From Armillaria gallica (lineage: Eukaryota; Basidiomycota; Agaricomycetes; Agaricales; Physalacriaceae), in assembly GCA_037576215.1 (NCBI GenBank), contig JBANDB010000001.1:558001-622000 (forward strand): a stretch of DNA of 64,000 bases. The letters are read 5' to 3'. Of the stretch, positions 34,501 through 47,330 are shown piece by piece. The position numbers and the translations under genes are program-made. Numbering within the stretch: position 1 is the first letter of the stretch; each line of letters starts with the position of its first letter. The notes below the pieces were generated by a model. The model worked only from the letters and a program-made list of their open reading frames with translations. It was not told where the DNA came from and ran no database searches.

Positions 34501-35557
34501 GACAAGTTCGATTTGATCTTACGAGTTTATGATAGATGGCAAGGCTGGTGTCGCAAGCGACTTCGCAGGTTGTGAATCTAAGCGCAATCTCTCGTCTGGG
34601 CCTGAGTTCCTATAGCCTCGTAGAATAGCGGTTCTTGTTCCTATGCCATCCTAACAAGGCAAGCAATCCGAGGAAGAAACTCCCTGCGTTGGTGCTCGGG
34701 CCGTCGGACGCGGGCGGGGATCGGTCGGCTAAACAATTCGAGGATAAGACAAACACTTGCATGGTCCTAGGGTGGTCCTTGGCAATTCCTGAAACAAAGA
34801 TGTGATGAGAGGCAAATGAGAGGCTCAGAAAAGACCGTGGACGAAGCGCGGTAAAAAAAAAAGCGGGAAGACCACGACAAGGCGAACCAATGACCAGTAC
34901 TGCTCTCAGTTATAGTAGCTGCTTACTAGGACTGACAGGTTCAACTTCACGCAGATGGTGGTTAGGACGCCGGCTAGTCCGGGACGGATAGGGCGCGTCA
35001 CGTCACGTGCACATTCAACTTTCTTTAAGACCACCAGTTACTAGTACTTGACGAGTCCTACGAATGGCGCATGAATCTGGCTGCTGCGCCGTACTCGATA
35101 TGATCCCTTAGTACAAAAGTCGCAGCAAATATTTCACATGAGCTGATATCTTCGGTATTCTTGGGCGTGGGGTACCTTTCGTATCAATTGTTTGTCTCTC
35201 GCGTTACAGAGGTTCATCGGTATGGTTATAGTTCATGAATTCAAGACAATCCTCCTCCATATGTTCTCCATCGAACAGGCTACGACTCCCAGTCTCAGAA
35301 AAAAGCTGGGTCCGACGACACAGGAGTGGAGAGTGTGGAAAGGCACCAGAATGCTAGTTGGGATGACCTGTAGATGTGCGTGTTAATCTTCTGTCTTTGC
35401 GTCTCTCAATCTAACTGCCGTTTCCATCTCGGACAGTACTACCACACCCCTACGCGCTGTGACCAGAATCATAGACAGTGAACAAGGGTGCTAAGAAATC
35501 TACGAACGAAAGGGTTATTCAGGCTCGGGACCACGCAATAAAGAAGTCACAGAGGGA

Positions 35558-36078
35558 ATGGGATTTTATGAAACGCTTTGGTCGACGAATCCGCTTTGTG
35601 AATGCGACCATACTATTTGCTTAGCTTCCTCTCAACTGCCTTCAATCCAAGCCTCGCTCCGTCCATCCCTGTCATCCTTACACCGCCGTTGCACGTTCCA
35701 ATGTTTGCCACCTATCTCATCGCCCACCGTCTTTTGGAGTGTGTTGTCCGGTTCCATCTACCTCTCAACGCGTATTACTATCCATTTGATGGTCCACCAT
35801 CCGAGTCTCAGGTGCAGATACACCGTCAACGTCGGCTGTTATTCAGCTTTATATGGGAGAAGACTGCGAATCGCTCCAATAGATATATTACGCAGTTCGG
35901 AGGTTGTATCTATCGCCGTTTCATTTCGTTGCTGGCGGTGACTTGCATAGGGGAGCAGCACGACCCGAAATCCCATGGTGGAAAGTGGAGCACTAAGCCT
36001 GAGTTTACCAGTCAGTCAAGACAACTACTGTACTGGGTACTTCGAAATAAAAGCTACGGCAACAACCTCAATTTGTGA
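35558..36078 (+). other. Conserved open block shared by U2 and U3 only
   Basis: Frame 35558-35941 (SSPTVFWSVLSGSIYLST) is kept in U3 at 46420-46740. A second overlapping frame (35602-36078) is also open. No domain, signal or splice pattern recognised; absent from U1 and U4. Confidence 0.3.
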
Positions 36079-36130
36079 TCCCCTATGGCATAACCTGTGT
36101 ATCACCGATCTCGGTTCGATTCCGAGAGGA
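36069..36130 (+). other. tRNA-like element, shortest class (U2)
   Basis: ATGGCATAACCTG resembles an A box and CGGTTCGATTCCGAG is an intact B-box hairpin, with the middle shortened. The U3 equivalent is at about 47030-47086 with a fuller 3' end (AGGGTCCA). Confidence 0.4.
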
Positions 36131-36132
36131 GG

Positions 36133-36780
36133 GAGGGAGGGATATTTATTCTGGTCCTTGTGTCCCTAAGAAGGAAGCTGACCAGAGTCCGTACTACACA
36201 ATATCGTGCTACGGTACCGAACACTCTCTGGGCCAAACTGATTCAGCGTAGCCCCCGCAGGGTGCGGCCTCTCAGGACTAGCGTCAGAGCTGTGATTAAA
36301 GTAATCTACGTTCTAATGAAATCATACATCTACCATTATTGACCAATGCTAGGGTCAATATACAGGGTGTCTTCCCCTACGCGACGAAGCACATCAAACA
36401 CGTACTTCCCAAGGCTCGGGAGCAGATCATGGTAGCCCATTACGAGGTGGAGTAATTCCAGAGGCGTCCTTGCCCTGTTTTTGAGAGCAGGGTACAGCCT
36501 CCAGACATCGGCGAGGAAAGAGTGTCGCATCCCTTCCAAATCCGGGTGTGCACACAGGAACAGTACATGTAGTTCGTCTTCTATGTCGTCCATGCACAGC
36601 CGGCAGATCCGAAACTGCATGGGTATTACATCCGTTGTTCGTGTCCCCCTCATCCATCTCCCGCGTTCGATGGCTAGCTCATGACACGAAGTCAGCAGCC
36701 GGGTCAAAGCTATGCGATGCGCCGGGATTCTTATCAGGAGATATGCACGGAAGAGCCATCCATAGCCAAGAACCCAGTAG
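36133..36780 (-). mobile_element. 3' fragment of a LINE-type retrotransposon (zf-RVT end)
   Basis: Minus frame 36336-36780 encodes the extreme C-terminus of a non-LTR reverse transcriptase: HRIALTRLLTSCHELAIERG, then the finger CRLCMDDIEDELHVLFLC (C-x2-C, H-x4-C) and a helical tail (LVMGYHDLLPSLGKYVFDVL). Its neighbours match U3 on both sides (36119-36132 and 36781 onward), so it is a U2-only insertion or a loss from U3. No poly-A tail and no clear target duplication. Dead fragment. Confidence 0.75.
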
Positions 36781-37019
36781 AATCCTCCTTTTCGCATTGA
36801 AATATTATTTTGAAACCTGATTTTCCTGCGCGCCGTGATTGTTCTCGTTATCTGAGCCAGCGCAAAAAAAAAAGGGTTCGTTCTTGACAAAGAGCCACGG
36901 TCATTGACTTACCCCTTAGAGTTCTAACCGTCCCTTTGCCTTCTCTTTGCTAGTCAACAGGTAGATAAGAGCCCACATGAACCTTTGAATCAGAAGCTAT
37001 GTTGACGGCATTAACGGAA

Positions 37020-37074
37020 GGGCCCTTTGGCACGCGACTTATCGATGATCTCGGTTCGAATCCGAGTGGGTCCA
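37020..37074 (+). other. tRNA-like element, middle deleted (U2)
   Basis: GGGCCCTTTGGCA and CGACTTATCGATGATC join the intact B-box hairpin CTCGGTTCGA...CGAG. The central ~45 nt of the long class are missing. Acceptor-like 3' end TGGGTCCA. Confidence 0.45.
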
Positions 37075-37566
37075 TAATGCCCCTCCATGCAAATTATTTT
37101 CAAGGTCTTTTTGTTCTGCTTATACTATAATACAATTTCCAAGTATTAAGAAAAATCCAAGATTCTGAGCCTCCGTAAGGCAATGAAGGATCCCTGATTT
37201 TCTAGCCCTTCTCAGCACTTAGCAAGGCACGTGCAGAAAGCCGATCGTTGCAATTGCTCGATGCTTACCTAAGCACCCGTCCTCGTCAGGCCTTCAAGCA
37301 TAATCTCACTTTGTGTTCTTTTTTCTGGTCGACAGTCTATCCTCTCTTGCCAAGTCGGGCACTCAGATCTGAGGCAAATCAGGTGCATTATCTTTTTCTT
37401 TCTCTAAGATGAGCATTGCAGGCAATACGGGATCATGCTCTCTGAAGACAATATTACCTGCTTGGACTGAGCTCGATACTGTACTAGCGGTGAGTCTTAC
37501 GGCCCCAAAGTAAATGCGCATATATGCAGGGCTTTGATGTTGAGAAGAAAAGGAACGGGTGCATGA

Positions 37567-37851
37567 CTATTTCTTTCGCAGACGACGAATTTCATAGCCA
37601 AGACTGGCTAAGGCTTGCCGCCAGTCGGAAAAGACGCCGCAGAGACGTTTTCTCTTCAACCTTCCGCTTCGTATGCCTTGCCGTCCGATATAATTCGACA
37701 CAGACGACCAGTCGCTATAAAGTGCCATGTCGTCGCGCGTCGAGGCCCAAGAAATTCCATCCCGGGCGATATCATAGTGTACTGGCAGCACGCCTACCCG
37801 GCGAACGAGTTCCGAAAACGTCTCATCTCGTCGCTTATGAGGCAGGCCCAC
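37567..37851 (-). other. Conserved open frame left of block X (U2)
   Basis: A 94-codon minus frame with SDWSSVSNYIGRQGIRSGRL and SLGYEIRRLRKK. U3 keeps SSWSSVSNYTGRQGIRSGRL (47693-48220) before diverging. Basic, no domain recognised; may be one exon of a lost gene. Confidence 0.3.
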
Positions 37852-38849
37852 TGTCCAATGTCAAAGTTCTCTAAAACGCCGCTCCGTCATCCGAAGCGAC
37901 CCTACCAATCCCGTCGTGTCCCAGCCTACCTTACTAAGACGTACTCCTTCTCACCCACTCACCCTCTTAAGAGCAATAATCGGAGCTTCTGATTCCATCC
38001 AGCCATCCTTCTTCCCGGGGACATCCTATATACCCAATCTTATCAATGGTTCGTTGGCGGGATCCTACCATCCAAGGACGACTCACCTCGACTCGTTTGG
38101 CCTATGCACCTTTCTCGGGATCAATGTACCGCTTAGAGCGACTATCGAAGGACCACTCGCCGCGTTTAGCCTCGAGACTCATACAGCTCACCTTTGCGCA
38201 AATCAAAGCCACACTGTTCTCATCTCCGTCGTGTCGACCACCTTTTGTTCTGCTGCATCGCTGGTGCGAGGAAGCCATTCTCAGCCCTCGTCAACTCAGA
38301 TTGCATCAAGACGAGTCGAAGCAAGATATTAGGAAGGAAGATGTCATTGGCAAGATGCATACCGGAACCATGGTATTCGCTGTTTGGCTTTATGATGAAT
38401 CGTAACTGACAGCCTTAGGCGCGTATTCCTTTTTTTTGATGGTCTGCCACCCAAGTCTCATAGCCAATGTAGTTTGAACCAGTAGAGCGCGACCAGATGT
38501 TATTAACAAATCGCCTTTATCAGAACCGAATTTGGCCCGCTAGTATGCTATCTTTTGGAGGCAGCATTGTCCCATTCATCTCGGTGGTGGGCGTCTCATA
38601 ACATGAGTATCGCCGACTTTGAACGAGGATTTCAGAGGTTGCAGGGGGAGCAGCGCCTGGATATGGTACAATCTCGCTCATAGTAGTCGTAAAGCCGCTT
38701 TGTCAAAAGTTGGGGGCTGAATGTACATAACTGCCTAGATACTTAGTCGATTTGCACCACTTTAGGACAGAAAGAAATCGACCTTTCGTGAATCGTATAG
38801 AGTTAAGATCATAATAAAGATGGTGGCCACGTAGATTTATAGAACAAGG

Positions 38850-38908
38850 TTATGATGAACGTACAATCACCTTTGATCGATCCCCGGTTCAAATCCGGGA
38901 GGGTCCAC
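38850..38908 (+). other. tRNA-like element, decayed 5' half (U2)
   Basis: B-box part CCCCGGTTCAAATCCGGG with an acceptor-like AGGGTCC. The A-box region (TATGATGAACG) is no longer a match. Confidence 0.35.
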
Positions 38909-40420
38909 TCAAAGATTTCACTCCTCACCTTTTTAAATTTCTTGTCGTCACTGGGGACTGGTCAGTGGTCAATTCGGAACCGGCCAGCTGAGAGCTGAGA
39001 GCAGGGCTCAGGCCTTTAGCTCTAGCACATCACAATTTGAGTTTTTTGAATTCAAGTTCGAAATTTCTAGTTCCAAGTTGGGACATTGCGGAGTTGCTCG
39101 ACACTATTTACCTCTCAATCTACTGGCAGACCAACTTCGTCTGATCTACAAGTAGGCTTAAGCTCTTCTGTGACATCCTTTCACTTATTTGCAGCTGGGA
39201 GTGGGAGCCCATTGATGTCTCGGCGTGCTCTATGTGGATTCAGCCCTAGGCGAGTTATCATATCATGTGCCGAAACTTTGAACTGCAGGCGCTCTCTCCC
39301 TTTTTTTAAAGGTGACGGTTTTATTGTACATTGCGAACTGATCATCGAAATTTAGTTCCGCAGGCTTACCACGTCCGTTCCATCTGGGGACTGCATAGTG
39401 GAGACGGATGTGTAAGCCTGAGCTCGCTTTACTTGGTTCGAATCCGAGAGGGTCATTTCAATGATTTGAGTTGGGTCTTCCTTTTTAGAAGGGCTCCTAC
39501 TTACTGGTCTAGGTTCGATGCACGTGGGGGAGAATGATTTTCTTCTGATGTAAAAGTTCCCTTGGCATCCTGAGTATGGACGAGGTACGTGTGTATTTCT
39601 TCTCCGGCTCATTAGTCGACTTACAAACATTAACGACCATCGTCTCACGGCCTATCTCGATAAGTAAAAGGTACCCTCCTCATCCCGGGTAATCGAAGCG
39701 TCTGATTCCCTCTAGCGTTCGTGTCCTTGATGTAAAAAGGAACGTCTAGGGGGGAGAGTAGGCTCAACGTTTGGATCTGCAATGGTTCGCGCCAGACCCG
39801 AACGGCAAAGCACAATCTGTCGCGGAGATACGAAGAGTGATCGGTTTGATTGAGAGGCGGGCGGGGCGTAATTGGGAGAGGACGGTGTTTAGATCTGCAA
39901 AATTTCGCACCAGACCTGAATAACAAAGCACGCTTTATCAGAGTCTGCTTGGTTGACGGAGGTACCAAACTTGCTGGTGTGCGACGTGCGTTTCGACCCG
40001 GAGCTGGACGAGAGAGTGGGGCAAGTCTGGCAGCACAAAATCTCGTTCAGAGAGTAGCGCGCGCTTCCCATCTCCCATCACTCCAAGAAGCGATATCGTC
40101 CCATTCTTCGCTCTCCTCCCCGGATATTCTCCACCTAAACCACACAGAAACTTCGTGTCCTGTTCACCCCTCATGACAAAAGCCTTCCCTTTAGCATTTG
40201 CCCACAGCTCCTCCCGCCTAGCCTCGTTTTCGAGAAATACACCACCATTGCGTCGTCTGGGAAGAAGTATGGCGGGAAGGGTGGATTATTATACTCGAGA
40301 AGGCAAGTTGGAGGGCTATGATCCCGGCGGCGGGACCGGAAGAGGGGTGCGGCTGGTCGAGACAGGTGTCTATGGCGACCGGGTCGGAAACGACGATGCC
40401 TGGGAGAGAAGAGCTTAGAG

Positions 40421-41322
40421 GTTTAGTTCTGCTTGTCATAGGCTGGTTCATGCATTTCAAGAGGGCGCCACTCAACATCTCCGCTGAGCTTCCGTCCTCT
40501 GCTAGTACACCCAAGTCTCTGACGACATGGTCTTGCTTATTAATGCCCCAGAAAACCGAGCAACCTTGGCACAAGTAGCCACCATCCAGGATGTCCCAAA
40601 ACGCTACATCTACCGTTTACCCCCAGAAATAGCATTCACCTCCCCAGACAACGAGAATCTCCCCGTTCCATCCTCGCCATGCACGCCTGGGATAGGGTAG
40701 CATAGGCGTGATGAACCAGACTTCCAGACGGGTAAACCATTCGAGGACATTGTGTTCCGTTGTCTTTACAATGGAAAGAGGTGCATTTTGGTGTGAGTTG
40801 CTCGATGACAGCGAGAAGACTTGGAAACCGCCAACACTGAAGCGAGCTGAGAAGGATGAGCCTATCATCAACGATGTAGAAAAATAGACGACTGCGCACA
40901 TTCTCGTCGCTCGAGTCTGGCCCAATGTGTGCACACCGTGGTCTACTTCCCAAATCTCGTCGATGGAAGCCTCAAGGCCTCGGCCTCAGGCCTCAACGTC
41001 AACGTCAACCTCGGAGAGCGTGTTCTTGTCGTATTTGCCGGACACTATACACCAGAACCCATCTCGGACAAAAGCCTGGGGAGATGTCGCAGCGGAGGGT
41101 CTGAGGAGACGGTGTCTGAAAGCCTGCCTGAGTTGGGGAAGCTTCGCGTAGTCCCGTACGCATGATTGTATGGCCTTGACGAGGGCGGTGCGGGAGGGTC
41201 GGCGCGTAAACCGGCGCGGCGCTGTCGGGTGGGGCGGACTTCTCAAACCCGAGACAGGCGTTGTATGCATCCAGGGCGTCTGCAATTGTTGTGATGGGAG
41301 GGAGTCCAGCAGCACGAGGCAT
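40421..41322 (-). pseudogene. HNH-nuclease gene relic, U2
   Basis: ATG at 41320-41322 gives MPRAAGLPPITTIADALDAY and NACLGFEKSAPPDSAAP; a ~30-base deletion then shifts the frame into SRTALVKAIQSCVRDYAKLP and FWCIVSGKYDKNTLSE. The H-bearing motif reads RCAHIGPDSSDEN just before a ~38-nt candidate intron. Then come EHNVLEWFTRLEVWF and, near the end, DLGVLAEDGSSAEML, LKCMNQP. Two or more frameshifts make it non-functional. Confidence 0.65.
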
Positions 41323-41444
41323 GATGCATTGATGCATGATGGTAAGAAGTAGAGCTAAATTTGGTTTTGTTTGACTTTCACGATCAAAAATCGAACTTCG
41401 TCCCCTTTCGTGCGTTACAGTGCGTTCACTGCGTGTCGACTCGT

Positions 41445-41837
41445 CTAAACTCGAACGTTCGTATCGATTCGACCAGGACAGGCTGCCACATCAACGAGCC
41501 TGATTAAGATTTCAACGCGAGCGATGCTACTCACCTTCCGGCGCGTCAATGTGAGATAAATACGTCCTACCATTGCAATGCGCACCTTTTCGACATCTTG
41601 GCTGAGAAAAGCCAGCAGCGGCATCACCATCGAAAGCCTGACCAACACCATGCCAGACAAGCCTCCGCACACCGCTTCGCTCGATACCGCAGCGTGAAGA
41701 ATCTTACGGCCTTGTAACGGGAGGGCTTTGATGTTGAAAGAGAAGGAACATTCGTTTCTTCTCTCGCAGACGACGAATCTCATAATGAAGACTAGCTTCT
41801 GGGCCCCGGGTGCGACAGACTTCAACTTCAAGTGCAC
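41445..41837 (-). other. Conserved block Y, U2
   Basis: A 130-codon minus frame (SSEAVCGGLSGMVLVRLSMV, VEKVRIAMVGRIYLTLTRRK) homologous to 28666-28983 but shifted after VLVRL. Status uncertain. Confidence 0.3.
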
Positions 41838-43964
41838 ATCCCTTGCCGTAGCTATTCTTCCGTTTCCATAATCTACTACGCGACTCTACTTCACCGCCCT
41901 CCTCAAGGACGTACCAGGCGCTACGTCCGGGTCCGTGTCAATGTTCAAGCTAAGCCAAAGTTCTGTGGGGGATGCTGACACGGTACGCATACATTTCGTC
42001 TCTGGCTCGTCTCGAATTGAGTGGTCAATGTTACAGCTACGCCTGCCAAAAGCGTTGTCACTGCCACCACTGACCTGAAGCGCGATGGTGTTTCTCCATG
42101 TCCATCATCCAAGACGATTTTACCGGTGCCATTGTCTCACGGCCCATCTCGATAAAGCGTACCTCTCATCGTCATCCCACCAACTCTCCCTCACCAGAGC
42201 GGTAATCGAAGCTTCTGATTCCCTCCAATTGCTCTTTTCCGGAGTCGTGCTGTTGAGGGAGGACAATCTGTTTATTCCCATCAAGTGACCCGTTGGACCA
42301 TTTCGCCCCGTTTGGCGGGGTGGATCTCAAGGAAGACTCCTATCCACTTCCTTTCCCAATTGCGTGCAACATACACCCTCAGATGATCTCAAACTTTGAG
42401 ACATGATAGCAATGTCCTATAGTTCGAGTCTGGCTATATGTGCTCACAAATTCCATACACCACTCCCCAAATATGATTCATCACTATCGGTCCGCAACGA
42501 GGCCCCACATCATCTGAACTAGATCCCGACCCTGATCCATACATTTTGCCTGCAGAGCTTTTCACTTTTAGGCAGCACCGGCTCAGTCCTACATCCTCGT
42601 GGACAGATTCTTATATTCACGACGATCCTGCAGCGACGATACCTCATCTCCTCCTTCATCTCCGAAAGCGTCCACGACCTAGTGCCGAAGCCATGCGAGC
42701 ACCTCAAGGGAAAGCCAAAGGTCCTACCCTTGAAACCTCGCAAGGACTGCCAGTGACGAGCTGTATCCAAGCTACAACAATGATGATATGGACGTTGAAC
42801 GTTGATGATTCATCAAAGCGTAACCTAAACTTGTCCCGACTGCAAGGACACCCAGCTCCACGCGACCATCCCTTCCGTTATAAAGCTCTATCAAGTGCAA
42901 TACAGTACTTTTGAATATGCGAACCTATCGTAAACGTCACCACGTGTCAGCCCAGCGCCGGATCACTCTATTGCTGATCCTTTCAATTCAATCTCAAACC
43001 GCCATCCAAGACGACTTCACCGGCGCCATCGTCCCTCGCCTAACAACAACATATACCTCTATGATAGCGCTCCAGATTGAACGTCTTACTCCATCCCCGC
43101 AACTATCCGAGTGGTGACAGTATGCGAAGAAACTGCGAGGTGGACAATGGCGAAAGTAAACTTTGGGAGGATCGGGTCCGGAGACGACTGGTGCAGCTTC
43201 GACGCGATGATTTACGCGTCTTGGGAAAACTGGGAGGGCAGGAGTCAAGCTGACATATATTCGTACAATCGAGGCATGGAATGACAGAGAACGACCATCT
43301 ATTTATTGAGCAATTCAACGGGACTATCTAGCACCCCGTTCGGTAACAGATAAACAGCGTGATTTTTGTTGCATCGGATATCACATCTCCGAGATCGGTA
43401 TAATGACGGTGTTTCGCGCGCTTTATTCTTCGAAATCTCGTGTCAAAATCTGGACTCTTGAGCATCCGCAACTGATAGGCGCGCTCATGTTGATGGCTTT
43501 TTGGGATTCCCCATTTTACCACTGATGATGCGGCGAAGGCACGGGGGTCGTCAGGTTACTTTTCCCTCCATTCATGGATCTAGGTTCTCTCCTGTGTATT
43601 GACGTGAGGTGTGCAGTATGGTTTAAGTTAATTACTGACACTTATGAACCCTAGATGATACCTAATCTAATCAATGGTTCCAGTAAAATTTAGCCTCCCG
43701 TAACGCTTTATGTTAAAGTCATAATCATTGTCTTCGATTATCATTGACCGGACTTAAGCATTTTGAACTCGGTTCAAGCTTAGGGACCAAAGTGGTGGAA
43801 AGATAACCGGGAGATCACTATTATATAAATCCGATCACTGGCTCAGTTAATCGACGTTACATGTAGACCTTTAAGACCAGGCACGGAGGCACTGCTACCG
43901 ATATTATGAGTCCGAAGTAAGAGTAGTGGGTAAGCGTATATACTGCTAGATATCCGGATGAACC

Positions 43965-44181
43965 TGTGTTAGAACTCACGATTCACCAGTGAGCGGAATA
44001 AGAACTAATGTTCACGCCAATTGCGCTAGCGATGCCCTACTAACTACATGGCTTTTATTCTACGAAAATATGAGTAATGTATCACTAATAAATGAGTAAG
44101 CGTCCCGTGGAATATGGGGAGAACGAGCCAGAATATTCGTGCAAACTCGAACCTCTAAATATAGCAATTCATAATCTAACA
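43965..44181. mobile_element. Solo LTR (217 bp) in U3, same site as in U2
   Basis: Same tips (TGTGTTAGAACTCACG; AATCTAACA) and same GAACC target duplication (43960-43964, 44182-44186). Internally about 20 bases shorter than the U2 copy because of a deletion near 44065. Confidence 0.85.
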
Positions 44182-44240
44182 GAACCAAGCTCTAATCTTA
44201 TGATGCAGTCAAGCTATTATCTCGTGGGTCGTCAGCCATA

Positions 44241-44746
44241 TTAATCTGACTGGTAGAAGCTGCAGGCCGGACAATAAGAATCGATATGGGGGGCTGCTGA
44301 GAAGGTTAGTAAGATAGAATAGAAATATTGAAGTGAACTAAACCGCACAGTACTGCTCAGGAAAGCGACGGCTGTAATAGATTGCTTAATACAAAATCAC
44401 AGTGCACCAGATGGTACAGACTTACTACTGCCAACAGGTCCGCAGACAGGCCGGCGGTTTACAGCTTGCAGGATGGAAAAGGCTAAACTTGCAGTTGGAC
44501 TGCTCGCATCGGATCTAGAAAGATAGACGGATGAGAGAAATGCAGCGTGCGTAGAAATACGTTGTCGTACGTATTCTTCAGGCTAAGTTTGTGGAGGTCA
44601 GCGGAAGTTCATATGTTTGGATACTAAGGACGCACAAGAGTGTAAGCATGACCGCATCGAGTGTAGACGTTCCTGACTCTAAAAACCAGGTCATTGGGAG
44701 AGTGGATACAGTGGTAGGATGTAGCTTACTGGCGACGGCGGCACAT
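44241..44746 (-). CDS. Small cysteine-rich (probably zinc-binding) protein, six exons, intact, U3
   Basis: Exons 44730-44746, 44636-44678, 44571-44582 (microexon PEEY), 44426-44514, 44349-44371 and 44241-44293; 78 residues plus TAA. Sequence as in U2 except VY for IY, PEEY for LEEY, IRCEQ for IQCEQ, PPACL for PPSCL and a final SD for ST. All introns GT-AG; exon 2 uses TAG as acceptor. Probably the cleanest copy. Confidence 0.8.
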
Positions 44747-45648
44747 TGTAATAGAGTGAAGGAGGGGAAGACAGTTTATTGCGATGCTGAAAGGCAAGTG
44801 GAAGGATGGAGGAGGCCACAGTCGACTTTTCTGTTTATAAGCTAGTAAGACTGTGACGTTATCTTGTATCAAGTAATCCTTCAAGGACAAAGTTGCCCGC
44901 ACTATGTTGTGTTTCCGGCAGAGAGAGAAAGTGCTTGACCTGTCGACAATGACCGTCGGAAGTCGGGCTCTGAGTTAGTTCACTGTTTTGTAAGTTTCCC
45001 ATGAACGGCCTGTATTCACCACCATTTTACAGGCAGCTTGGTACGAAATTCGGAGGCACACAAGTATAGCGAAGGTAGTGTTGTACACCCAGCAGGGACA
45101 TATCCCTAGAAGCCATGATACAATCAATAGCAATTTTCTCCCTTCTTGATCGCAAGAGTCATATGATTCATATGAGTCGAAATTTATATTCAAGAAACGA
45201 AATGACGGTTTGCTTACTAGACCAAGACAATACAGAAGTATCGGGTTCACAAGTCTACCGTCTGCAAAGCCGCGTGCATCTCGAGGTTACCAATATAGCC
45301 ATAAATGACTAGGAAGACTGGTAGGAACAAAAGCCGGAAGCCAGACTTGAGGGTCATTTTCCCCAGACAGACAAAGTAGCCTTTTCAACTCCACAGCAGA
45401 GGCAAGTGCGTCTCCGCTGGTCAAAAACGAAGCCCTAAAAGGTATCAAATTAACAAAGCCTTTCTCGATCCAGAAAGGTCATCGGTCAAACGGCAATGAA
45501 AAACTTTACCTCCTACGGAACAATGGGCTTAGGGTCTCTTCTCGTTTCACGGGACGCAAACCAAGGGCGTAAGAACGGAAAGTGCATGCAGTGCTTCGAA
45601 TTTGGTGATAAACGCCGATCTCAGCTATTGCATGCATTTCACACTTAC

Positions 45649-46080
45649 CTCGAAAGTCTCGAAGGATACTGAAAGAGGAACGACGAACGGAGAAGCCTTG
45701 CGAATGAGTGTTTTGAGAAAGTCCTCAGCATAGTTGCTCTCGAGATGTGCGTGGCAGTATTCTATCTCTCGTAACCGCCGCACAAGGGAATGAGCACAGG
45801 TATCATCAACTTGGATGCTGAAATGGCCGTCAGGAGACAGACTTCTTTTCAATAGAGTCATGAATGAGGCCATCACGCTTCTTTTCACAACGGGCTCCGG
45901 CCACTGACCATAGTACTGACTGTGCCCGCTGAAGATTTCGCCTGGCTTCAAGATCAGCGCTGGAAGAGAAAAGGGTCCAAGACAAGTTCGATCTGATCTT
46001 ACGAGTTTATGATAGATTGCTAGGCTGGTGTCGCAGGCGACTGCGCAGGCTGCGTATCTAAGCGCAGTCTCGAAGCCTAG
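45649..46080 (-). CDS. Gene P, U3 copy: unknown protein exon, open frame
   Basis: A 144-codon open minus frame: FETALRYAACAVACDTSLAI, GPFSLPALILKPGEIFSGHS, YYGQWPEPVV, LLKRSLSPDGHFSIQVDDTC, REIEYCHAHLESNYAEDFLK, VVPLSVSFETFE. It ends exactly at a GTAAGTG donor (45648 leftward). Most differences from U2 are single residues. An upstream piece SGTEEPLFYEATE (about 46085-46130) probably belongs to it. No signal peptide or domain recognised; the whole gene model is not resolved, so functionality is open. Confidence 0.45.
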
Positions 46081-46419
46081 GCCTGAATTTCCGTAGCCTC
46101 GTAGAATAGTGGTTCTTCAGTGCCACTGTTCGCATCCCATCCTAACAAGGCAAGCAATCCAAGGAAGAGACTCCCCGCGTTGGTACCCGGGTCATTAAAC
46201 GCAGGCAAAGATTAATCAGGTAGGAAAGTCGAGGATAGGACGAACGCCTGCATGCCTAGGGTGGTCCTTAGCTACCAATTCCTGAACCAAAGATGTGATG
46301 AGAGGCTCAGGAAAGACGAAGGGCGGTAAAAAAGCAGGAGGACCATGACAAGGCGTACTAATAATCAATACTGCTCTCAGTTACGGTAGCTGATTACTAG
46401 GACTGACAGATTCACGCAG

Positions 46420-47001
46420 ATGGTGGTTACTGAGATCGGGACGCCGGCTAGTCCGGGACGGAAAAGGCGCGTTCCGTCACGTGTACAAATGGAATTTTAT
46501 GGAACGCTTTGGTCGACAAACCTGCTTTGTGAATGCGACCATATTATTTGCTTGGCTTTCTCTCAACTGCCTTCAATTGAAGCCTCGCTCCTTTCATCCC
46601 TGTCATCCTTATGCCGCCGCTGCATCTTCCAATGTTTGTCGCCTACCTCATCGCCCACCGTCTTTTGGAGTGTGTTGTCCGGTTCCATCTACCTCTCAAC
46701 GAGCGCGTATTCCTGTTCGTTTGATGGTCCATCACCCAAATCTCAGGTGCAGATACACCGTCAACGTCGGCTACTGTTCAGCTTCATATGGGAGAAGACT
46801 GTGCGAAGCGCTCCAATTGATATGGAACACGATTCGGAGGTTGTATCTGTCGCCATTTCATTTCGTTGCGCGGTTACCCTTCTGTCCGTTGCACAGGGGA
46901 GCAGCACCACCCGAAACCCCATGGTGGAAAGTGGAGCACTGAGCCTGAATTTACCAGCCAGTCGGGATAACTATATAAAATTACTCGATGCTTCGAAATG
47001 A
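46420..47001 (+). other. Conserved open block, U3 (193 codons)
   Basis: Plus frame including SSPTVFWSVLSGSIYLST and, later, QVQIHRQRRLLFSFIWEKT, which in U2 is split over two frames. No family recognised. Confidence 0.3.
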
Positions 47002-47330
47002 AAGCCACGGCAATAACTTCAATGTGTGGTTCCGTATGGCATAATCTGTGAATCATCGATGTCGGTTCGATTCCGAGAGGGTCCATAGCTGATTGTGGTA
47101 CGATTGATCCTCCTTTTTAAGGCGAACCTTGATCTTGAAACCCGATTTTCCTGCACGCGGTGATTGTTCTCCATTCATCTGAGCCAGCGCAAAAAAAAGG
47201 TTTCGTTCTTGATAAAGAGCCACCGCCACTGCCCCTCAGAGTTCGAACCGTCCCTTTCGTTAGTTCGACATGTAGATAAGAAACCACAGAAACCCTTGAA
47301 TCAGAAGCGGTGGCGACGACAATAATTTAA

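Larger units (their letters stand above)
32139..43690. repeat. U2: array unit, B type
   Basis: Bounded by recurring start (32143) and end (43508-43640) blocks. Contains a solo LTR shared with U3, an intact cysteine-rich gene, gene P, a block shared with U3 at 35558-36078, a private LINE fragment, tRNA-like elements, blocks X and Y, and an HNH relic. Confidence 0.8.
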
